Numbered from the stretch's first letter, positions 25,545-35,218 are shown. The stretch is DNA of 64,000 nucleotides from Loktanella fryxellensis (GCF_900110065.1 NZ_FOCI01000004.1:1-64000), one strand, 5' to 3'. The notes: generated from the letters alone by a model not told the origin. Numbers and translations: made by a program.

Positions 25545-27168
25545 TCCGGTGCGCAATACCCCGGCCAGATCCAGGTCATGCCCACGTGCCCAGAGTAGAA
25601 CGTGTTCGAGCCAGTCCGCGCGTCGGCAGGCGTTCGGGCTGTGACGTCGCGCATCGGTTGGTGCTGCCTTGGAATTTGTCGCAGAACGGCACCAAGCGGT
25701 GCGGATCGGACCGACGATGAGAGGTCGACCCGGTAGACGGGACAAACGGTGGAAAGACACCGCGAGGTCTCTTCAAAATACCGCCGCCGGGCCGAAGCCG
25801 GGGGGGATTTTGATGCCATGCAACTGACTCCCGTGGCGGCGGGTCGTTGTCAGCAGGTCCGGGCAAGGAAAAGCTTGTCCCACTCACGAACCCCAACTGT
25901 GAACCCTGGCTGCTTGATTGCGCCTGCACCGCCCGTCTGACCGGCTTGCTCGATCATCCGAGATGCGGCTTCAATTTCCCCGGGCGCATCCTGATCGGCA
26001 GGCGAGTGACGCGATTATGGTCGACGTCCGACACCTTCAAGATCGGGCGGTCGTCCATGTCCTCGGCAACGGCAACGGCAACGGCAACGGAGGCAAAACT
26101 TGATGCGACCATAGAGAATCAAATGGCGACCAGCCAGAACGATGCACCGCTCCAGCGATGCATCCCGCTCGTCGGGGGTGTCAGGGGGCCAAGGTGGAGT
26201 GCGTGACGCAGGCACCCTTCGCGCAGTTTCCCGGGGCCGCGACCAGCTCTGCCTTGCAATGGCCCTTGGCCATGACGGCGCAGGCCCGACGTGCGGCAGG
26301 CCATTTGCCAACGATCCGACCACCCAGTTGCAAATCGCGGGCCGAAGAATCGTCCAGCGCCGTCAAACCCCAAGGGTCGGCGGGTGACGCCACGCTCCGT
26401 GCGATCCTGCGATCCTGCCGGTCCGTCGCTTGATGCCGGGCGTCGCTGCGGCGATCGTGCGGTTCTGATCACGCATCGAAGGGGCATGACCACCGTGTCG
26501 GTTGGATACGAGGCCGAAGGCATCGTTCCCGCCCCGTCCTGCCAGACGCCGAAAGCCACAGGCGCCCGAGGGCGGCCAACCTCACTTGCAATGGCAGTTG
26601 CAGTTCGTCGGCTGCGCCATGCGTGCCGTTGCGGCGCGTAGCCTAACTAGGGCGCGATGCAGCCAGTTCCCAATGTTGCCCGCGCGAAACCGGGGCAACC
26701 CGCCCACGGCTACGGTCGGGGACACCTGTGCGCGGGGCCTGCTCGGTGCTTTGATACGGCGACATGGGCTGACTGAACCGACACGTCGCGTCCCAATGCG
26801 AACCAACTGTCCGGGAATGACGCGACAGGGTCGGCCCCCGGGACCGGCATCACGCCATGATGCAAGGGTCATCGGGCGGGACGCGACACCGCCGTTACAG
26901 GCACCGACGTGATGGAGAAGCCGCCGAAGACGCCACATGCGGCTCGGAGGCCGGAGGCAGGGTGCCGCAATGCGATGGTGCGGACCGCTGCATCGTCACG
27001 GATGTCACGGTATCGCCCCGGGCAGATGCCTTGACGCTGCATCAGTCCCAAGCGCAATCAGCGGCACGGTCGCGCCGCATCCGCCTGTCGGGTCGCACCC
27101 AATTCGAAGATCCGACCATGCGCCCGCCAGCACGGCACAGGGCGGCGCCCGGCGTCAGTACCAACCGA
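25545..27168. other. 1.6-kb stretch with no convincing gene
   Basis: Neither strand holds an open frame with recognisable protein sequence, a good ribosome-binding site and sustained host codon use. The open frames present are short, mutually overlapping, and rich in Arg, Pro, Ser and Gly, as expected of GC-rich non-coding DNA. The sequence holds a hexamer tandem repeat at 26065-26088 and no tRNA or clear insertion-sequence ends. It could be a decayed gene cluster, a long regulatory or RNA-coding region, or the scar of a lost mobile element. I see nothing that decides between these. Confidence 0.5.
26065..26088 (+). repeat. (GGCAAC)4 tandem repeat
   Basis: Four perfect copies of the hexamer GGCAAC, followed by GGAGGC. 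It lies inside the gene-poor stretch. A repeat of a multiple of three could once have coded Gly-Asn pairs on the plus strand, but the surrounding frame is not convincing as a gene. Confidence 0.9.
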
Positions 27169-27480
27169 TCAGTGGGTCCACACCCCACGGCGATTCGTGG
27201 CAAAGTTCTCGCCGTAGCCGCCCGTGCGCACATTGGCACGGCGCGATTGAGGCTCCGTCACCACCGCGTCGATGCCGTTTGCGCGCGCGTAATCCAGCGC
27301 CTCTTCCTTGGTGGCGAAGGTCAGTCGCACCTGACTTTGCGTGTCGCCGGAGCTGGTCCAGCCCATCAGGGGGTCGATCTCGCGTGCGGTGTCGGCCACG
27401 AAATCCAGCACCCAGGTGTGGGTCTTGGCCGTGCCGGACGACATGGCGGTCCGGGCGGGACGATAGATGCGGGCCTGCAT
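27169..27480 (-). CDS. ETC complex I subunit (NDUFS4-like)
   Basis: A 103-residue accessory subunit of NADH:quinone oxidoreductase, the homologue of mitochondrial NDUFS4 found in alphaproteobacteria. Characteristic sequence: [16 protein letters not shown] at the start, [33 protein letters not shown] in the middle and a C-terminal region with a [15 protein letters not shown] end. The ATG at 27480 is preceded by AGGAG at eight bases; the longer open frame upstream is excluded. It lies at the inner face of the membrane arm junction in other systems, stabilising the NADH module. It is 92 bases downstream of the M29 aminopeptidase gene on the same strand. Confidence 0.9.
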   Translation of the reverse strand: MQARIYRPARTAMSSGTAKTHTWVLDFVADTAREIDPLMGWTSSGDTQSQVRLTFATKEEALDYARANGIDAVVTEPQSRRANVRTGGYGENFATNRRGVWTH

Positions 27481-27572
27481 GGCGACACTCCTGAACAAGG
27501 CCCTGTCTGTATCGGAAAATCGCAGGCGAAGGGCAAGGGGGAGACGTGTCGCAGCCCCCTTGCCCGCAGCGG

Positions 27573-28811
27573 TCAGAACGCCCATTCGCCGCGGCGCATC
27601 ACCGGCACCACCACGCCGTCACGACCGATGCCGTCGATGTCCACCGCGTCGGAGCCCATCATCCAGTCCACGTGGATCAGCGACTGGTTGCCGCCCTTCT
27701 GCTTCAACTCGTCCTCGGACAGGTCGGACCCGCCCGTGATCGTGTCCGCATAGCATTGGCCCAGCGCGATGTGGCAGGACGCGTTTTCATCGAACAGCGT
27801 GTTGTAGAACAGCGTGCCGGATTGCGAGATCGGCGAAGAGTGGGGCACCAGCGCCACCTCGCCGATGCGGCTGGACCCGTCGTCGACCTTCAGCAGGTCA
27901 CGGAACACGGCCTCGCCGGACGATGCCGTCGCCGCGACGATGCGGCCCGCCTCGAACCGGACGGCGATGTCGCGGATCACGGTGCCCTGATAGGCGAGCG
28001 GTTTCGTCGCGGCGACGGTGCCGTCCGCCTTGTAGGCGTGCGGGCAGGTGAACACCTCTTCGGTCGGGATGTTGGGCTGGCAGACGACGCCGTTCAGCGC
28101 GGGGGATGCGCCGCCCTTCCAGATGTGTCCTTCCGCCAGACCGAGGTGCAGGTCGGTGCCCGGCCCGGTGTAGTGGAGTGCCGTGAAGTTCTGGTCGTTC
28201 AGCCACGTCACGCGCTTTTTCAGCTCTGTCGTGTGGTCGGCCCAGTTCGCCACCGGGTCGTCACCGCCAAGGCGCGACGCGTCATAGATCGCGTCGAGCA
28301 GTTTGCCCTGCGCCTGATCCACGGGCAGGTCGGGGAACACGCGGGCCGCCCAGGCGGCGCCGGGGAAGGCCACGATGTTCCAGTTCACCTCGAACCCCAC
28401 GATGGGCTGCATGGCGGGTTTGGCGGCGATGGACACCGCCTTCGATGCGCGGGCGACGCGTGCCGGGTCCTGTTCGGCCAGCAGCATGGGGTCGTCGCCG
28501 GTGATCGCCATGCGCGCGGCGCCCGCCTTGTAGGCTTTGCCCAACCCTTCGTAGAACCACGCGGGCGCGCGGTCGAAGCTGTCGTCGGCGGCGTTTTCAT
28601 ACCGCGCCAGCGTGATGGCGTCGTCGGTGAAGAACGGGATCACCAGCCCGGCCCCTGCCTTGTAGGCGTGCACGGCGATGCGCTGCACCAGCGGCAGAGC
28701 GGACATGTTGGCGGTGATGATCAGGTCCTGCCCCGGCTGCAGGTTGACGCCGGTGCGCACGGCAACTTCGGCCAGACGGTCGAGTTTCACGGGGTCCAGA
28801 TGGTCGGACAT
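27573..28811 (-). CDS. M29-family aminopeptidase
   Basis: A 412-residue metallo-aminopeptidase of MEROPS family M29 (AmpS/AmpT/PepS type), cleaving N-terminal residues from peptides in the cytoplasm. Family features are the N-terminal [23 protein letters not shown], the metal-ligand regions [13 protein letters not shown] (with the second Glu in EEVF) and [35 protein letters not shown] (Glu and His ligands), and the C-terminal [16 protein letters not shown]. Length is typical (about 410). The ATG follows AGGAG at seven bases. It is transcribed with the small complex I subunit gene downstream; no functional link is known. Confidence 0.93.
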   Translation of the reverse strand: MSDHLDPVKLDRLAEVAVRTGVNLQPGQDLIITANMSALPLVQRIAVHAYKAGAGLVIPFFTDDAITLARYENAADDSFDRAPAWFYEGLGKAYKAGAARMAITGDDPMLLAEQDPARVARASKAVSIAAKPAMQPIVGFEVNWNIVAFPGAAWAARVFPDLPVDQAQGKLLDAIYDASRLGGDDPVANWADHTTELKKRVTWLNDQNFTALHYTGPGTDLHLGLAEGHIWKGGASPALNGVVCQPNIPTEEVFTCPHAYKADGTVAATKPLAYQGTVIRDIAVRFEAGRIVAATASSGEAVFRDLLKVDDGSSRIGEVALVPHSSPISQSGTLFYNTLFDENASCHIALGQCYADTITGGSDLSEDELKQKGGNQSLIHVDWMMGSDAVDIDGIGRDGVVVPVMRRGEWAF

Positions 28812-28871
28812 GGGGCTCTCCTATGGTTTGGCCGCGACCCTACGCCCCTGCCCGCCCGCGTCAACCACGGC

Positions 28872-30011
28872 TCATGCGGTCTCCAGCACCTCCACCGACA
28901 GGATGGTGGGCAGGTGGCGCGTGACCTCCGTCCAGGTGTCGCCCTCGTCCCGGCTGGCGAAGACGGAGCCGGAGTTGGTCCCGAAATAGAGCCCCGCCGG
29001 GTCGCGCGCGTCGCCCGCCATCGCCTGCCGCAGCACGGTGAAATAGCAGCCCTGCTGCGGCAGGCCGTGACGCAGGTCGTCCCATGTCGCGCCGCCGTCG
29101 CGCGACCGCCAGACCGCACAGGCAGCGTCGGGCGGGAAGCGTCCCGTCCTGTCGCCGTTCAGCGGCAGGGTCCAGATCGTGTCGGGATCGCGCGGATGCA
29201 CCCGGATCGGAAAGCCGAATGTGGACGGCAGGCCCGCCGTGACGTCATCCCACGACCGCCCGCCGTCGGCGGAGCGCCAGACCCCGTGGTGGTTCTGCTG
29301 ATAGATGACGTCCGCATCGCCCGGCGCGCGCATCACGTTGTGAACGCAATGCCCGACCTCTCCCCCTTCCGGCCCGGCGGGGTGGTAGTGATCGGCGCAA
29401 GCCCCCGCGTTCGACAGGCGGTTGCGGCGGTCCCATGTGGCACCGCCATCCTCGGTCGCGAAGACACCTTCGGCGCTGATGCCGACCCACATGCGGTCCG
29501 GATCGGCCGGGTGGGTGACGATGCTGTGCAGCGTCAGCCCCGCCCCGCCCGCCTGCCAGTCGTTCACGCCCTGATCCTCGGTCAGGCCTTTCACCATCTC
29601 CCATGTCGCGCCATTGTCGCGGCTGGCCAGCAGGCGCGCGGGTTTCGTGCCTGCATAAAGGACGCCATGCGCATGGTGCAGCGACCAGACCTGGGTGAAG
29701 TCCCGCCCGAACGGCACCGGCGTGTCGGTCCAGCCGATCATCTGCGCGAAACCCGGATCGTTCGCGGCGAAATCGTCCATCTGGCCCGTCGTCAGCTTGG
29801 ACAGCGTCCACGTGGCACCGCCGTCCCCGCTGCGCCACACGCCGGCGCCGTGCCAGTCGCCGCCGCCACCGGCCCAGAGCATACCCGTCGCCGCATCGCC
29901 GATCACATGGTTGATCGGCCAGCCGTGGCAGAACGGCCCCGTGGCGACCCTGACACCCTCGCTTACGACGAACGCGCCTTTCGAGGTGCCCAGCAGTATC
30001 GACAGACCCAT
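28872..30011 (-). CDS. Asp-box (BNR) beta-propeller protein
   Basis: A 379-residue predicted beta-propeller. Six Asp-box motifs of the S/T-x-D-x-G-x-T/S-W form are visible (SGDGGATW at about 61-68, then SRDNGATW, TEDGGATW, SADGGRSW, SRDGGATW and SRDEGDTW), as in sialidases, VPS10 and YCF48-like proteins. No sialidase catalytic RIP/arginine triad is evident and there is no signal peptide, so I do not call it an enzyme; a cytoplasmic binding or assembly role is equally likely. The ATG at 30011 is chosen because family members begin with a GTSKGAF-like first strand. It diverges from uvrB across 143 bases. Confidence 0.82.
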   Translation of the reverse strand: MGLSILLGTSKGAFVVSEGVRVATGPFCHGWPINHVIGDAATGMLWAGGGGDWHGAGVWRSGDGGATWTLSKLTTGQMDDFAANDPGFAQMIGWTDTPVPFGRDFTQVWSLHHAHGVLYAGTKPARLLASRDNGATWEMVKGLTEDQGVNDWQAGGAGLTLHSIVTHPADPDRMWVGISAEGVFATEDGGATWDRRNRLSNAGACADHYHPAGPEGGEVGHCVHNVMRAPGDADVIYQQNHHGVWRSADGGRSWDDVTAGLPSTFGFPIRVHPRDPDTIWTLPLNGDRTGRFPPDAACAVWRSRDGGATWDDLRHGLPQQGCYFTVLRQAMAGDARDPAGLYFGTNSGSVFASRDEGDTWTEVTRHLPTILSVEVLETA

Positions 30012-30154
30012 CGCAGCCCCCCTGCATGCCAATATGTCGCACCCTAGCATATCCGGGTGCACCCGTCGCCGGTCACCTGCAGCGGTTCGACCGTCACGCC
30101 CCTTGAACCGCGCGGCAGAGGGGTCAAATATGATCCAACCCCGAAGGATGCCCC

Positions 30155-32365
30155 ATGGCCTACGCCCAGACCGACAAGCGCGAGATCGCCGACGCCGCCT
30201 ATCTGTCGAACCCCGCCCCCAATGTGCGCGAGCGCGAGAAGATGGAGGGCGGTCGTCGCTTCGTCCTGCGCACCGATTTCGAACCCGCAGGCGATCAGCC
30301 TACGGCCATCGCAGAGCTGTCGGAAGGCGTGCGCAACGGCGAGCGGGATCAGGTGCTGCTGGGCGCGACGGGGACCGGCAAGACCTTTACCATGGCCAAG
30401 ATCATCGAGGAGACGCAGCGCCCCGCGATCATCCTTGCGCCCAACAAGACGCTGGCGGCGCAGTTATACGGCGAGTTCAAGGGGTTCTTTCCGGACAACG
30501 CCGTCGAATATTTCGTCAGCTACTACGACTACTATCAGCCGGAGGCCTACGTCGCCCGGTCGGACACCTATATCGAGAAGGAAAGCCAGATCAACGAACA
30601 GATCGACCGGATGCGCCACTCGGCCACCCGGGCGCTGCTGGAGCGTGACGACGTGATCATCGTGGCGTCGGTGTCCTGCATCTACGGCATCGGGTCGGTG
30701 GAAACCTATGGCGCCATGACGCAGGACATCCACACCGGCAAATCCTATGACCAGCGCAAGATCATGGCCGATCTGATCGCCCAGCAGTACCGTCGCAACG
30801 ATGCGGGCTTTCAGCGCGGATGTTTCCGGGTACGTGGTGATAGCCTCGAAATCTGGCCCGCCCACCTCGACGACCGGGCATGGCGGTTGAGCTTCTTTGG
30901 CGAAGAGCTGGAGGCGATCACCGAGTTCGATCCGCTGACGGGGGAAAAGACCGGCACCTTTCCCAAGATCCGCGTCTACGCAAACAGCCACTACGTCACG
31001 CCGAAACCCACGATGCAGCAGGCCGTCATCGGCATCAAGAAAGAGCTGCGGATGCGGCTCGATCAGCTGGTGAACGAAGGCAAGCTGCTGGAGGCGCAGC
31101 GGCTGGAACAGCGCACCAACTTCGACCTCGAGATGCTCGAGGCGACGGGGGTCTGCAACGGGGTCGAGAACTATTCCCGCTATCTGACGGGCCGCGCACC
31201 GGGAGAGCCGCCCCCCACCCTGTTCGAGTTCATTCCCGACAACGCCATCGTGTTCGCTGACGAAAGCCACGTCTCGGTTCCCCAGATCGGCGGGATGTAC
31301 AAAGGCGACTACCGGCGCAAGTTCACGCTGGCCGAGCATGGCTTCCGCCTGCCCAGCTGCATGGACAACCGCCCGCTGAAGTTCGAGGAATGGGACGCGA
31401 TGCGGCCCCAGTCGGTGTTCGTCAGTGCGACGCCTGCCGCGTGGGAGCTGGAGCAGACCGGCGGTGTGTTCACCGAGCAGATCATCCGCCCCACCGGCCT
31501 GATCGACCCCATCATCGAGATCCGCCCGGTGGGCATGCAGGTCGACGATTTGCTGGACGAAGTGCGCAAGGTCAGCGCCGCAGGGTTCCGCACGCTCTGC
31601 ACCACCCTGACCAAGCGCATGGCAGAGGATCTGACCGAATACATGCACGAACAGGGCATCCGCGTCCGCTACATGCACTCTGACATCGACACGATCGAGC
31701 GGATCGAGATCCTGCGCGATCTGCGCCTTGGCGCGTTCGACGTGCTGATCGGGATCAACCTGCTGCGCGAGGGGTTGGACATCCCCGAATGTGGCCTCGT
31801 GGCGATCCTCGACGCGGACAAGGAAGGCTTCCTGCGGTCGGAAACGTCGCTCGTGCAGACCATCGGCCGTGCGGCCCGGAACGCCGAAGGCCGCGTCATC
31901 ATGTATGCGGACCGGATCACCGGCAGCATGGAACGCGCGATGAAGGAAACGGAGCGGCGTCGCGCCCGGCAGACCGCCTACAACGTCGAACACGGCATCA
32001 CGCCCACCACGGTGAAGAAGAACGTCGAGGATATCCTCGCCGGCCTCTACAAGGGCGATGTGGACATGAACCGTGTCACAGCCAAGGTCGAGCGGCAGGG
32101 CGGCAACATGAAGACCGTGCTGGACGGTCTGCGCACCGACATGCGCAAGGCCGCCGAAAACCTGGAGTTCGAGACCGCCGCCCGCCTGCGCGACGAGCTG
32201 AAGCGGCTGGAAGCGGTCGAACTCGCCATCGCCGACGATCCGCTGGCCCGTCAGCAGGCGGTGGACAAGGCGGTGGAGGAGAGCACGGCCGCGTCAGGCC
32301 GCTCGACCGGTGGTCGCGGCGGTATGCGCGGCGGCAAGTCGCGGTATGGCGGGAAAAAGCGCTAG
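30155..32365 (+). CDS. uvrB: Excinuclease ABC subunit B
   Basis: A 736-residue helicase-like DNA damage recognition subunit of nucleotide excision repair. Walker A GATGTGKT (residues 70-77), the beta-hairpin that inserts between strands ([11 protein letters not shown]), the helicase motif [10 protein letters not shown], motif [21 protein letters not shown] and the C-terminal UVR motif ([16 protein letters not shown]) that contacts UvrC are all present. A Gly/Ser/Arg-rich tail (about 30 residues) extends the end. AAGGA lies seven bases before the ATG. I see no alphaproteobacterial SOS box (GTTC-N7-GTTC) in the 143 upstream bases. Confidence 0.97.
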   Translation: MAYAQTDKREIADAAYLSNPAPNVREREKMEGGRRFVLRTDFEPAGDQPTAIAELSEGVRNGERDQVLLGATGTGKTFTMAKIIEETQRPAIILAPNKTLAAQLYGEFKGFFPDNAVEYFVSYYDYYQPEAYVARSDTYIEKESQINEQIDRMRHSATRALLERDDVIIVASVSCIYGIGSVETYGAMTQDIHTGKSYDQRKIMADLIAQQYRRNDAGFQRGCFRVRGDSLEIWPAHLDDRAWRLSFFGEELEAITEFDPLTGEKTGTFPKIRVYANSHYVTPKPTMQQAVIGIKKELRMRLDQLVNEGKLLEAQRLEQRTNFDLEMLEATGVCNGVENYSRYLTGRAPGEPPPTLFEFIPDNAIVFADESHVSVPQIGGMYKGDYRRKFTLAEHGFRLPSCMDNRPLKFEEWDAMRPQSVFVSATPAAWELEQTGGVFTEQIIRPTGLIDPIIEIRPVGMQVDDLLDEVRKVSAAGFRTLCTTLTKRMAEDLTEYMHEQGIRVRYMHSDIDTIERIEILRDLRLGAFDVLIGINLLREGLDIPECGLVAILDADKEGFLRSETSLVQTIGRAARNAEGRVIMYADRITGSMERAMKETERRRARQTAYNVEHGITPTTVKKNVEDILAGLYKGDVDMNRVTAKVERQGGNMKTVLDGLRTDMRKAAENLEFETAARLRDELKRLEAVELAIADDPLARQQAVDKAVEESTAASGRSTGGRGGMRGGKSRYGGKKR

Positions 32366-32374
32366 GACCCTTGT

Positions 32375-32396
32375 GCCCCGCCCGGTCGGGCGGGGC
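32375..32396 (+). terminator. Hairpin after uvrB
   Basis: A perfect 10-bp inverted repeat (GCCCCGCCCG / CGGGCGGGGC) with a minimal loop begins nine bases after the uvrB stop and sits between two converging genes. No T-run follows, as is frequent in high-GC genomes; it could serve both directions. Confidence 0.6.
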
Positions 32397-32404
32397 GGAT
32401 CGTA

Positions 32405-32740
32405 TCAGAACCGCCGGTCGACGGGCTGGTTGCGCCGGTCGCGCTTGCCGGCGATGGCCCCGATCAGCGCCACGAGGATCGCGGCCCCCACGACGCCGAT
32501 CACGAGGATCACCAGCAGGCCCGTGCCGATGATGGCGGTCACGCCCAGAAGGGCGAGAACGAACGGCAGCGCCACTGCGCCCACGATGCCACCGAGGATG
32601 AACTTCGCCTTGCTGCCGCCCGTGACGACGGCGGCGATCAGCCCCGCGACCAGACCGACGATGGCCAGCAGGATGACGGCGCTCCAGCCGATGACCTGCA
32701 GGACGGCCTGCGTATCCACGTTTGTAACTGTCGGTTCCAT
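32405..32740 (-). CDS. Small membrane protein
   Basis: A 111-residue hydrophobic protein with three predicted membrane segments: WSAVILLAIVGLVAGLIAAVV, then ILGGIVGAVALPFVLALLGV, then a Val/Ile/Gly-rich helix (GLLVILVIGVVGAAILVALIGAI), with a basic C-terminal tail. The glycine pattern 'GLVAGLIAxxx ... ILGGIVGA' recalls GlsB/YeaQ/YmgE (transglycosylase-associated) proteins, but the likeness is only partial. The ATG at 32740 has AAAGGAGA 6-7 bases upstream, which decides the start against the longer frame. It stands alone between uvrB and tRNA-Ala. No role is assigned. Confidence 0.75.
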   Translation of the reverse strand: MEPTVTNVDTQAVLQVIGWSAVILLAIVGLVAGLIAAVVTGGSKAKFILGGIVGAVALPFVLALLGVTAIIGTGLLVILVIGVVGAAILVALIGAIAGKRDRRNQPVDRRF

Positions 32741-32839
32741 CGTCGTCTCCTTTGTTTCGCCGTCGAACACCACGGGCGCGGCCTGCGTTCCATGGGCCCC
32801 GCGCATTTCAGGGCCCCTGTGGCCGAAACGCAGCACCGC

Positions 32840-32870
32840 TTGACACCCCATCCGCGCCGCGCCATCTAAT
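32840..32870 (+). promoter_or_regulatory. Promoter of tRNA-Ala
   Basis: A consensus -35 box TTGACA (32840-32845) and a -10-like TCTAAT (32865-32870) separated by 19 bases end ten bases before the mature tRNA. The spacing is two bases longer than ideal. Confidence 0.55.
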
Positions 32871-32879
32871 CGCTCGAGT

Positions 32880-32955
32880 GGGGACGTAGCTCAGTTGGGA
32901 GAGCGCGTCGTTCGCAACGACGAGGTCGTCGGTTCGATCCCGATCGTCTCCACCA
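32880..32955 (+). tRNA. tRNA-Ala(CGC)
   Basis: A 76-base cloverleaf. The acceptor stem GGGGACG/CGTCTCC contains the G3:U70 wobble pair that specifies alanine. The D-arm is GCTC/GAGC, the anticodon stem CGTCG/CGACG with loop TTCGCAA gives anticodon CGC (reads GCG), and the T-arm is GTCGG/CCGAT with loop TTCGATC. CCA is encoded. The G3:U70 pair and the anticodon agree, so the assignment is firm. Confidence 0.96.
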
Positions 32956-33098
32956 GACCACCGTCATGGAACCACCGACGCGGCCTTGCGGCGTCACGTC
33001 CGGCGCTGGTTTCCTCGATTTTCACCGCGACACCGCAGCTTTCGCCCTGTCAGACAGGTTGACGTGCGTTTCCCGATGCTTATGCATGACGGACGCGC

Positions 33099-33117
33099 GA
33101 TGCAGTGAACCTGCATC
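33099..33117 (+). promoter_or_regulatory. Inverted repeat upstream of TRAP genes
   Basis: A perfect 7-bp inverted repeat GATGCAG-N5-CTGCATC lies 30 bases before the preferred start of the TRAP small permease, a plausible operator for a dimeric regulator. No regulator gene is adjacent, so its binder is unknown. Confidence 0.45.
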
Positions 33118-33146
33118 ATGTCGCCATACCGGGGAGGGGTGCCGTC

Positions 33147-33734
33147 GTGTTACGTGGTCTGAGTGTCGTGGCAGGTGCGATCAGCCGCCTGAACTGGCTG
33201 GTGGGCCAGATCTTTTCATGGCTGGCGTTGGGGATTGTGCTGGTCTGCTTCAGCGTCGTCGTGCTGCGCTATGTCTTCGCGACCAGCTTCGTGTGGTTGC
33301 AGGACCTCTATATCTGGCTGAACGGCGCGATGTTCACCGCCGTGGCGGCCTTTGCCCTGTTGCGCGACGACCATGTGCGGGTCGATATCTTCTACCGCCC
33401 CGCCACGATGCGCACCCGCGCGATCGTCGATCTGATCGGCACGATCCTGTTCCTGCTGCCGTTCTGCTGGATCGTCTACATCTATTCCATGCCGTTCGTC
33501 CTGCGCGCCTGGTCCTATTTCGAGGCGTCTTCCAACGTCGGCGGCATGCCGGGCCTGTTCATCCTCAAGTCGTTCATCATCGCCATGGTCGTGCTGATCG
33601 CGCTGCAGGGCATCGCCATGATCTGCCGGTCCATCCTCGTCCTGGCTGGGCGCACCGACCTCGTGCCGCCGATGATGGCCTATCCCGAAACACAGGCCCA
33701 TCCCGCGGCCCAGATCGCCGAAGGGTTGAACTGA
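33147..33734 (+). CDS. TRAP transporter small permease (DctQ family)
   Basis: A 195-residue inner-membrane protein with four predicted helices (FSWLALGIVLVCFSVVVLRYVF, DLYIWLNGAMFTAVAAFALL, LIGTILFLLPFCWIVYIYS, LKSFIIAMVVLIALQGIAMI) and the conserved VFATSFVWLQDLYIWLNG block of the small TRAP subunit. The start is taken as the GTG at 33147, which has a GGGGAGG ribosome-binding site, rather than the GTG at 33105, which lies within an inverted repeat. Its stop overlaps the start of the large permease (TGATG). It works with the DctM protein and a periplasmic binding protein in Na+-driven uptake of an organic anion. Confidence 0.87.
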   Translation: MLRGLSVVAGAISRLNWLVGQIFSWLALGIVLVCFSVVVLRYVFATSFVWLQDLYIWLNGAMFTAVAAFALLRDDHVRVDIFYRPATMRTRAIVDLIGTILFLLPFCWIVYIYSMPFVLRAWSYFEASSNVGGMPGLFILKSFIIAMVVLIALQGIAMICRSILVLAGRTDLVPPMMAYPETQAHPAAQIAEGLN

Positions 33735-35125
33735 TGGACCCCATCCTGCTCGGAGAGATCCTCGCCGGTCTCATGTTCTTCGGCATCATCGGCTTTCTGC
33801 TGCTGGGCTTTCCGGTGGCCTTCTCGCTGGCCGGCGTCTCGCTCGGCTTCGGGGCGATCGGCATGTTCTTCGGCGTGTTCGACGTGTCGAACTTCGGCTC
33901 TCTGCCCAACCGCTACATCGGTTTCATGACGAACGAGGTGCTGGTCGCGGTGCCGCTGTTCATCTTCATGGGCGTGATGCTGGAACGCAGCCAGATCGCG
34001 GAACAACTGCTTCTGACGATGGGCAAGCTCTTTGGCAACCTCAGCGGCGGCCTTGCGATTTCGGTCATCATCGTGGGTGCGCTGCTGGCGGCGTCCACGG
34101 GCGTCGTCGGTGCCACGGTCGTCACGATGGGCCTGATCTCGCTGCCCGCCATGCTGCGGGCGGGCTACGACCCCAAGATGGCGACGGGCGTCATCTGCGC
34201 CTCCGGCACGCTGGGGCAGATCATCCCGCCGTCCACGGTGCTGATCTTCATGGGCGACATGCTGTCGGGGATCAATGCGCAGGTGCAGATGGAAAAGGGC
34301 AACTTCGCCCCCACCCCGGTCAGCGTCGGCGACCTGTTCGCCGGGGCCATCCTGCCGGGCCTGATGCTGGTAGGACTGTATCTGAGCTATACGATCTTCC
34401 GTGCCTACATGAACCCCACGTCGATGCCCGCAACGCCCGTCTCTGCCGCCGACCGCGCCACACTGGGCCGCGACGTGATGACGGCGATGGTGCCGCCGCT
34501 GCTGCTGATCCTCGCCGTGTTGGGCTCGATCCTGGGTGGCATCGCCACCGCGACCGAGGCGGCTTCGGTGGGCGCCGTGGGCGCGATGGTGCTGGCGGCG
34601 CTGCGCTGGCGGCTGTCGTTCAAGGTGCTGCACCAGACGGTGATCGCCACGGCCACCATCACGTCTATGGTCTTCGTGATCCTGCTGGGTGCTGCCGTGT
34701 TCTCGGTCGTGTTCCGCCTGATGGGCGGCGACAACCTGGTGCACGAATTCCTGGCGAACCTGCCTGGCGGAACCATGACGGCCGTGGCCGTGGTCATGCT
34801 CATCATGTTCGTTTTGGGCTTCATCCTGGACACGTTCGAGATCATCTTCATCGTGATCCCGATCACCGCGCCGGTCCTGCTCGCGCTGGACGTGGACCCG
34901 GTGTGGCTGGGCGTGATCGTGGGCGTGAACCTGCAGACCTCGTTCCTGACGCCGCCATTCGGGTTCGCGCTGTTCTATCTGCGCGGCGTCGCCCCGGCGA
35001 GCCTGCCGACATCCGCGATCTACAAGGGGATCATCCCCTTCGTCTTCCTGCAGATGATCGCCATCGCGATCCTGTTCGCCTTCCCGGGCATCGTGACCTG
35101 GCTGCCGCGGTTGATCGCGGGGTAA
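33734..35125 (+). CDS. TRAP transporter large permease (DctM family)
   Basis: A 463-residue integral membrane protein with about 12-13 helices. Diagnostic blocks are GFPVAFSLAGVSLGFG at the N-terminus, ASTGVVGATVVTMGLISLPAML and the ICASGTLGQIIPPSTVLI re-entrant hairpin (Na+/substrate site), and the C-terminal NLQTSFLTPPFGFALFYLRGVAP repeat. A ~45-residue insertion with DMLSGINAQVQMEKG sits after the first hairpin, as in the subfamily paired with mannitol/chloroaromatic or 2-oxoacid type binding proteins. It overlaps dctQ by one base. The binding-protein gene lies downstream on the opposite strand. Confidence 0.93.
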   Translation: MDPILLGEILAGLMFFGIIGFLLLGFPVAFSLAGVSLGFGAIGMFFGVFDVSNFGSLPNRYIGFMTNEVLVAVPLFIFMGVMLERSQIAEQLLLTMGKLFGNLSGGLAISVIIVGALLAASTGVVGATVVTMGLISLPAMLRAGYDPKMATGVICASGTLGQIIPPSTVLIFMGDMLSGINAQVQMEKGNFAPTPVSVGDLFAGAILPGLMLVGLYLSYTIFRAYMNPTSMPATPVSAADRATLGRDVMTAMVPPLLLILAVLGSILGGIATATEAASVGAVGAMVLAALRWRLSFKVLHQTVIATATITSMVFVILLGAAVFSVVFRLMGGDNLVHEFLANLPGGTMTAVAVVMLIMFVLGFILDTFEIIFIVIPITAPVLLALDVDPVWLGVIVGVNLQTSFLTPPFGFALFYLRGVAPASLPTSAIYKGIIPFVFLQMIAIAILFAFPGIVTWLPRLIAG

Positions 35126-35128
35126 GGA

Positions 35129-35173
35129 AGGGGGGCCAGCCCCCCAACCCCCGGGATATTTGAAACCAGAAGA
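35129..35173 (+). repeat. Intergenic repeat copy A
   Basis: A GGGGGGCCAGCCCCCC stem, then AACC, then CCCGGGATATTTGAAACCAGAAGAA. The same two-part element recurs at 38671-38729 (reverse orientation) and 38777-38820, with a distant form at 49167-49189. I recall such sequences between genes in many Rhodobacterales genomes; their role is not established. Confidence 0.75.
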
Positions 35174-35183
35174 AGCCCAAAGA

Positions 35184-35218
35184 AAAAGGCGGCCCCGGCA
35201 TCGTGCCGGGGCCGCCTT
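35184..35218. terminator. Bidirectional terminator between converging TRAP genes
   Basis: A perfect 16-bp stem (AAAGGCGGCCCCGGCA / TGCCGGGGCCGCCTTT) with a three-base TCG loop. On the minus strand it is followed by a T-run (five Ts overlapping the stem end); on the plus strand by TTTCGTTT. It lies between the large permease gene and the convergent binding-protein gene and can stop transcripts from both sides. Confidence 0.88.

Noticed and set aside
26119-26559. 146-codon minus-strand frame in the gene-poor stretch
   Set aside because: No ribosome-binding site, no family resemblance, and several equally long frames overlap it on both strands.
27546-29000. Possible insertion-sequence remnant near the gene-poor stretch
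   Set aside because: I looked for terminal inverted repeats, DDE-type transposase fragments and target duplications around 25.5-27.2 kb and found none that could be supported by eye.
27546-30047. 833-codon open frame on the plus strand
   Set aside because: Antisense to the M29 aminopeptidase and propeller genes, both of which have clear family motifs and ribosome-binding sites. Its own sequence is His/Arg/Gly-rich and low in family character.
30012-30154. LexA (SOS) box upstream of uvrB
   Set aside because: A GTTC and a GAAC occur in the interval but not in the GTTC-N7-GTTC arrangement known for alphaproteobacterial LexA.
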